This document shows, piece by piece, positions 39,886 through 42,196 of a stretch of 42,196 nt of DNA (position 1 is its first letter; each line of letters begins with the position of its first letter). Position numbers and translations under genes: made by a program. The DNA is from Clostridia bacterium (GTDB taxonomy: Bacteria > Bacillota > Clostridia > Oscillospirales > Butyricicoccaceae). The stretch is from positions 1 through 42,196 of the forward strand of contig JAFXDF010000093.1 of assembly GCA_017521295.1 (NCBI GenBank), in the 5' to 3' direction. The notes beneath the pieces were generated by a model. It ran no database searches and had not been told where the DNA came from. It was given only the letters and a program-made list of their open reading frames with translations.

Positions 39886-41709
39886 TTACTCAGCCAGGTC
39901 ACCGTAGATGCCGCCCCAACCGAAGCCGGGGATGTAAGTCTTAACGGGCAGGACGATCTGATCGGCGAACAGCTCGTAGTTGACAGACTGGCACATGGGA
40001 ACATGGATGACGTACTCCAGATACAGCTCTTCCAGCTTCTGGGTCTCCTTCAGCAGGTTGTCGTAGTCGCCCATCTTGGCGTCTTCACAAACCTGGAACT
40101 GAGCGTCAAACTCGGGCACGACGTAGTTGTTGGGACGGCCGGAGTAGGAATCCAGATAGTAGTAGAAGCAGGTATGAGGATAGGTACGGGACATGGAACG
40201 AGCCCAATCGTTGGGAGACAGGTCCCACTTGTCATCGCCGGTGGCCTTGAAGTCGGTGGCAGACATACCAGCGTAGGGAACGATCTCCAGGTTCATCTTG
40301 CCTTCGAAGATGGTGGGCCACTGCTCCATCAGGTACTCGCCCAGGGCCTTCCAGGAGGTATCGCCCTCGTCGATGCAGTACTTGACGGTGATGGGCAGCT
40401 GAGCGTCGGTGACGTTGCACTCAGCCAGAGCCTTGTTCAGATAATCCAGAGCCATCTCGGGGTTGTAGCCGTAGGGGCCCCAGGACTCGACCATATCGGT
40501 GACAGCCTTGCCGTACTCAGACTCACGGTAGGTCAGAGCGGACTCGGACAGCATACCGGCCTGGGTGTTGACGTAAACACCGGCGGGCTCCATGTGGCCG
40601 AAGATGGAATCGGCAGCCAGCTCACGGTCGATGGCGTGGTAAATGGCCTTACGATAGTTGACAGAACCGGAAATGGGGTTGTTGGGGTTCTTGCAGTTGA
40701 TGTCGATGTGGGTGACGGAGGTAGAACCGTAAGAGGTCATACGGGGGTCATCGATGTAGGACTCGATGGTGTTGGCGTCGGGAGACAGGGAGAAGATATC
40801 ACCCTTCTCGAACAGCTCAACGCGAGCGTTCATCTCGGGAACGATACGGACTTCGACGGTGTCGAAGTTGTAACGGTCGGCGTTCCAGTGATTCTCGTTC
40901 TTCTTATAGATCTGGATGGAGTCATACTCCCAGGTGTCGAAGACGTAGGGGCCGCAGCCGACGAAGTGATCCAGGTCGGAACCGTAGGAGGTGGTCAGGC
41001 CGTCATCAGACAGGCACTGCTCCCACATACCCTGATGGACGGGCACGTTGTTACGGTTGTCGAAGTGCTTCTTGATGTCGGTGGCGGTGTAGCCGGCCTC
41101 GGTGGTGGTGATCTGGATGGTGTAGTCGTCAACCTTCTTCAGACCGACGTCTTCCCACTTGACCTCAGCGGGATAGCCCTCGCTGCCCTGCATCAGATAC
41201 TCTTCGCCATTCAGAACGGTGAAGGTGTTATCGTACAGGAAGGTGGCCATACGCATCTGCAGCTTGGGATTCAGCTGCTGCTGGAAGGTGAAGATCCAGG
41301 TGTCGGCGTTGATGGGGTCGCCGTTCTGCCAGGTAGCGCCTTCACGCAGCTTGATCTGCCAGTTGTAATCGTCAACCTGGATGGGATCGCCCACGGCCAG
41401 ATCGTCGATCCAGATGTAGTTGGTACCGTCCTCGTTGGGGTACATCTTCCACATCTGAGACATGGCGTAGCTGGAGGGAGTGCTGGCATTGCCGTCGACG
41501 TTATCCAGGAAGTTCAGAGAAGCAACCTCGGAAGTCAGGTAAGTCTTGTAGATCTTACCGGCATCAGCGGCGGGAGTGGTGGGGGTTTCATTGTTGCTTT
41601 CGCCGGGCTGAGAGGGGGTGTCAGAGGGAGTCTCGTTGTTACCGCAGGCGGCAGCAACAGACAGCAGCATCATGGCAGCCATCAGCAGAGCGATCAGTTT
41701 CTTGCTCAT
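39886..41709 (-). CDS. oppA: Oligopeptide ABC transporter substrate-binding lipoprotein 2 (SBP family 5)
   Basis: 607 aa, first gene of the transporter operon. Signal MSKKLIALLMAAMMLLSVAA, lipid-attachment Cys22, Ser/Thr/Pro/Asn-rich linker to about residue 50, and a family-5 peptide-binding domain with the GCGPYVFDTWEYDSI and DPRMTSYGS regions and the pocket-side SGSVNYRKAIYHAIDR block. Very similar to binding protein 1; differences cluster in the linker, around residues 125-140 (KLQMRMATFLYDNTFTVL against KMMPRMASFLYSNVVDIV) and near the C-terminus. AAGGAG upstream. Served by a consensus promoter and a 144-nt leader unlike that of the paralogue. Confidence 0.93.
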   Translation of the reverse strand: MSKKLIALLMAAMMLLSVAAACGNNETPSDTPSQPGESNNETPTTPAADAGKIYKTYLTSEVASLNFLDNVDGNASTPSSYAMSQMWKMYPNEDGTNYIWIDDLAVGDPIQVDDYNWQIKLREGATWQNGDPINADTWIFTFQQQLNPKLQMRMATFLYDNTFTVLNGEEYLMQGSEGYPAEVKWEDVGLKKVDDYTIQITTTEAGYTATDIKKHFDNRNNVPVHQGMWEQCLSDDGLTTSYGSDLDHFVGCGPYVFDTWEYDSIQIYKKNENHWNADRYNFDTVEVRIVPEMNARVELFEKGDIFSLSPDANTIESYIDDPRMTSYGSTSVTHIDINCKNPNNPISGSVNYRKAIYHAIDRELAADSIFGHMEPAGVYVNTQAGMLSESALTYRESEYGKAVTDMVESWGPYGYNPEMALDYLNKALAECNVTDAQLPITVKYCIDEGDTSWKALGEYLMEQWPTIFEGKMNLEIVPYAGMSATDFKATGDDKWDLSPNDWARSMSRTYPHTCFYYYLDSYSGRPNNYVVPEFDAQFQVCEDAKMGDYDNLLKETQKLEELYLEYVIHVPMCQSVNYELFADQIVLPVKTYIPGFGWGGIYGDLAE

Positions 41710-41859
41710 TGGGGCATCTCCTTTTCAAAAAATATAAATACAATTTAACATCGGGCAGCTTGCGCTGCTCGTACATGGACACCGTCCGAATGCTGTCTTT
41801 TCTCCGCTCCCCATAAGCCTCAAAAAGAACAAAGGCCGAACTGACCCATGCTGAAGTGC

Positions 41860-41888
41860 ATTATAAACCAGTGTGCGAAAAATGTCAA
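41860..41888 (-). promoter_or_regulatory. Consensus sigma-A promoter and leader for the oppA-B-C-D-F-deacylase operon
   Basis: On minus: perfect -35 TTGACA (41883-41888), 17-bp spacer, perfect -10 TATAAT (41860-41865). The leader of about 144 nt (41710-41853) holds an 8-bp hairpin CGGGCAGC/GCTGCTCG (41752-41771, one mismatch or wobble) and a 4-bp GGAC/GTCC hairpin. No known riboswitch recognised. Confidence 0.9.
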
Positions 41889-41963
41889 TACGCCTTGATT
41901 GGCGGCCATGGCATTTCGTTCCTTTTATTTCCATTTATCCAATAATTTACATCTGTTTTGGAT

Positions 41964-42006
41964 GGAAATATTTTCCCGTTTTTCCGAAAGTGCGGAAAAT
42001 ATTTCC
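41964..42006. repeat. Perfect 13-bp inverted repeat with competing inner hairpin
   Basis: GGAAATATTTTCC (41964-41976) and its exact reverse complement GGAAAATATTTCC (41994-42006), spacer 17 bp. Inside, TTTTCCG and CGGAAAA around AAAGTG form an alternative 7-bp hairpin using part of the right arm. It lies between the tRNA terminator and the oppA promoter. The remaining 41889-42030 sequence is AT-rich with no gene. Confidence 0.75.
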
Positions 42007-42030
42007 GCCTTTTTCGGCCGGACAATGAAA

Positions 42031-42054
42031 AAACCACGCCTTTCGGCGTGGTTT
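42031..42054 (-). terminator. Rho-independent terminator after the tRNA genes
   Basis: Perfect 10-bp stem AAACCACGCC/GGCGTGGTTT with TTTC loop, followed on minus by a T-run of about 7. It begins one base after the encoded CCA of tRNA-Thr. Confidence 0.92.
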
Positions 42055-42055
42055 C

Positions 42056-42131
42056 TGGAGCTGCTAGGCAGATTTGAACTGCCGACCTCGTCATTACCAA
42101 TGACGCGCTCTACCATCTGAGCTATAGCAGC
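42056..42131 (-). tRNA. tRNA-Thr (anticodon GGT)
   Basis: 76 nt with encoded CCA. Acceptor GCTGCTA/TAGCAGC, D-arm GCTC-AGATGGTA-GAGC, anticodon stem CGTCA/TGACG with loop TTGGTAA giving anticodon GGT (reads ACC/ACT), T-arm GGCAG-TTCAAAT-CTGCC, discriminator T. Confidence 0.95.
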
Positions 42132-42134
42132 GAA

Positions 42135-42196
42135 TGGCGACCGAGAAGGGGCTCGAACCCTCGACCTCTAGCGTGACAGGCTAGCGTTCTAACCAA
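42135..42196 (-). tRNA. tRNA-Asp (anticodon GTC), 5' end outside window
   Basis: Partial. Anticodon stem CTAGC/GCTAG with loop CTGTCAC gives GTC; T-arm GAGGG-TTCGAGC-CCCTT; acceptor 3' strand CTCGGTC, discriminator G (the Asp identity base), encoded CCA. Three bases upstream of tRNA-Thr, so the two are processed from one transcript. Confidence 0.92.

Noticed and set aside
41710..41853. Riboswitch in the oppA leader
   Set aside because: Only small hairpins are visible and no known aptamer core could be recognised.

Overview
The window looks like a chromosomal segment of a GC-rich, low-mobility Clostridia genome, probably an Oscillospirales/Ruminococcaceae-type gut anaerobe. Reasons: Firmicutes-specific genes (mrnC, rsfS next to a nadD-yqeK fusion and yhbY, trmFO, dprA-topA), the sporulation genes gpr and spoIIP, Gram-positive lipoproteins, strong AGGAGG-type ribosome binding sites, and near-consensus sigma-A promoters with 17-bp spacers. 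The species call is inference. No transposase, integrase, phage gene or CRISPR array is visible.

Layout. 1-8155 (minus): smc, ftsY, rph, rdgB, then a palindromic intergenic repeat, yhbY, nadD-yqeK, rsfS and the 5' part of leuS. 8156-10330: a small accessory cassette (XRE regulator, structured intergenic DNA with 10-bp repeats, divergent nitroreductase) bounded by two terminators and sitting between smc and rnc, genes usually adjacent in Firmicutes. 10343-18060 (minus): a putative rRNA methyltransferase, dprA, topA, trmFO, plsX, acpP and rnc, many with 4-bp ATGA overlaps. 18087-20983: an unknown ORF, then greA and lysS. 21042-25358: ftsE, ftsX, an EnvC-like M23 hydrolase and a C-terminal processing protease, a plausible cell-wall hydrolysis unit. 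25456-27776: a CdaR/PucR-type regulator, then mini-RNase III and an RsuA-type pseudouridine synthase. 27895-31855: an aldo/keto reductase with a ferredoxin tail, rpsT, gpr, an antisense Cys-rich protein, and spoIIP.

31926-41709 is one oligopeptide-uptake region, all on minus: substrate-binding lipoprotein 2, oppB, oppC, oppD, oppF and an N-acyl-D-amino-acid deacylase in one operon, a terminator, then a second close paralogue of the binding protein with its own promoter. The coupling of a peptide importer to a D-aminoacylase-type amidohydrolase is the most suggestive functional story in the window: import of peptides or acylated D-amino acids followed by deacylation in the cytoplasm. The window ends with a tRNA-Thr and a truncated tRNA-Asp on minus.

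Most of the window is ordinary core genome. The parts deserving a second look are the cassette between smc and rnc, the control elements around the unknown ORF at 20162-20983, the antisense gene between gpr and spoIIP, and the duplicated-receptor peptide importer with its deacylase.
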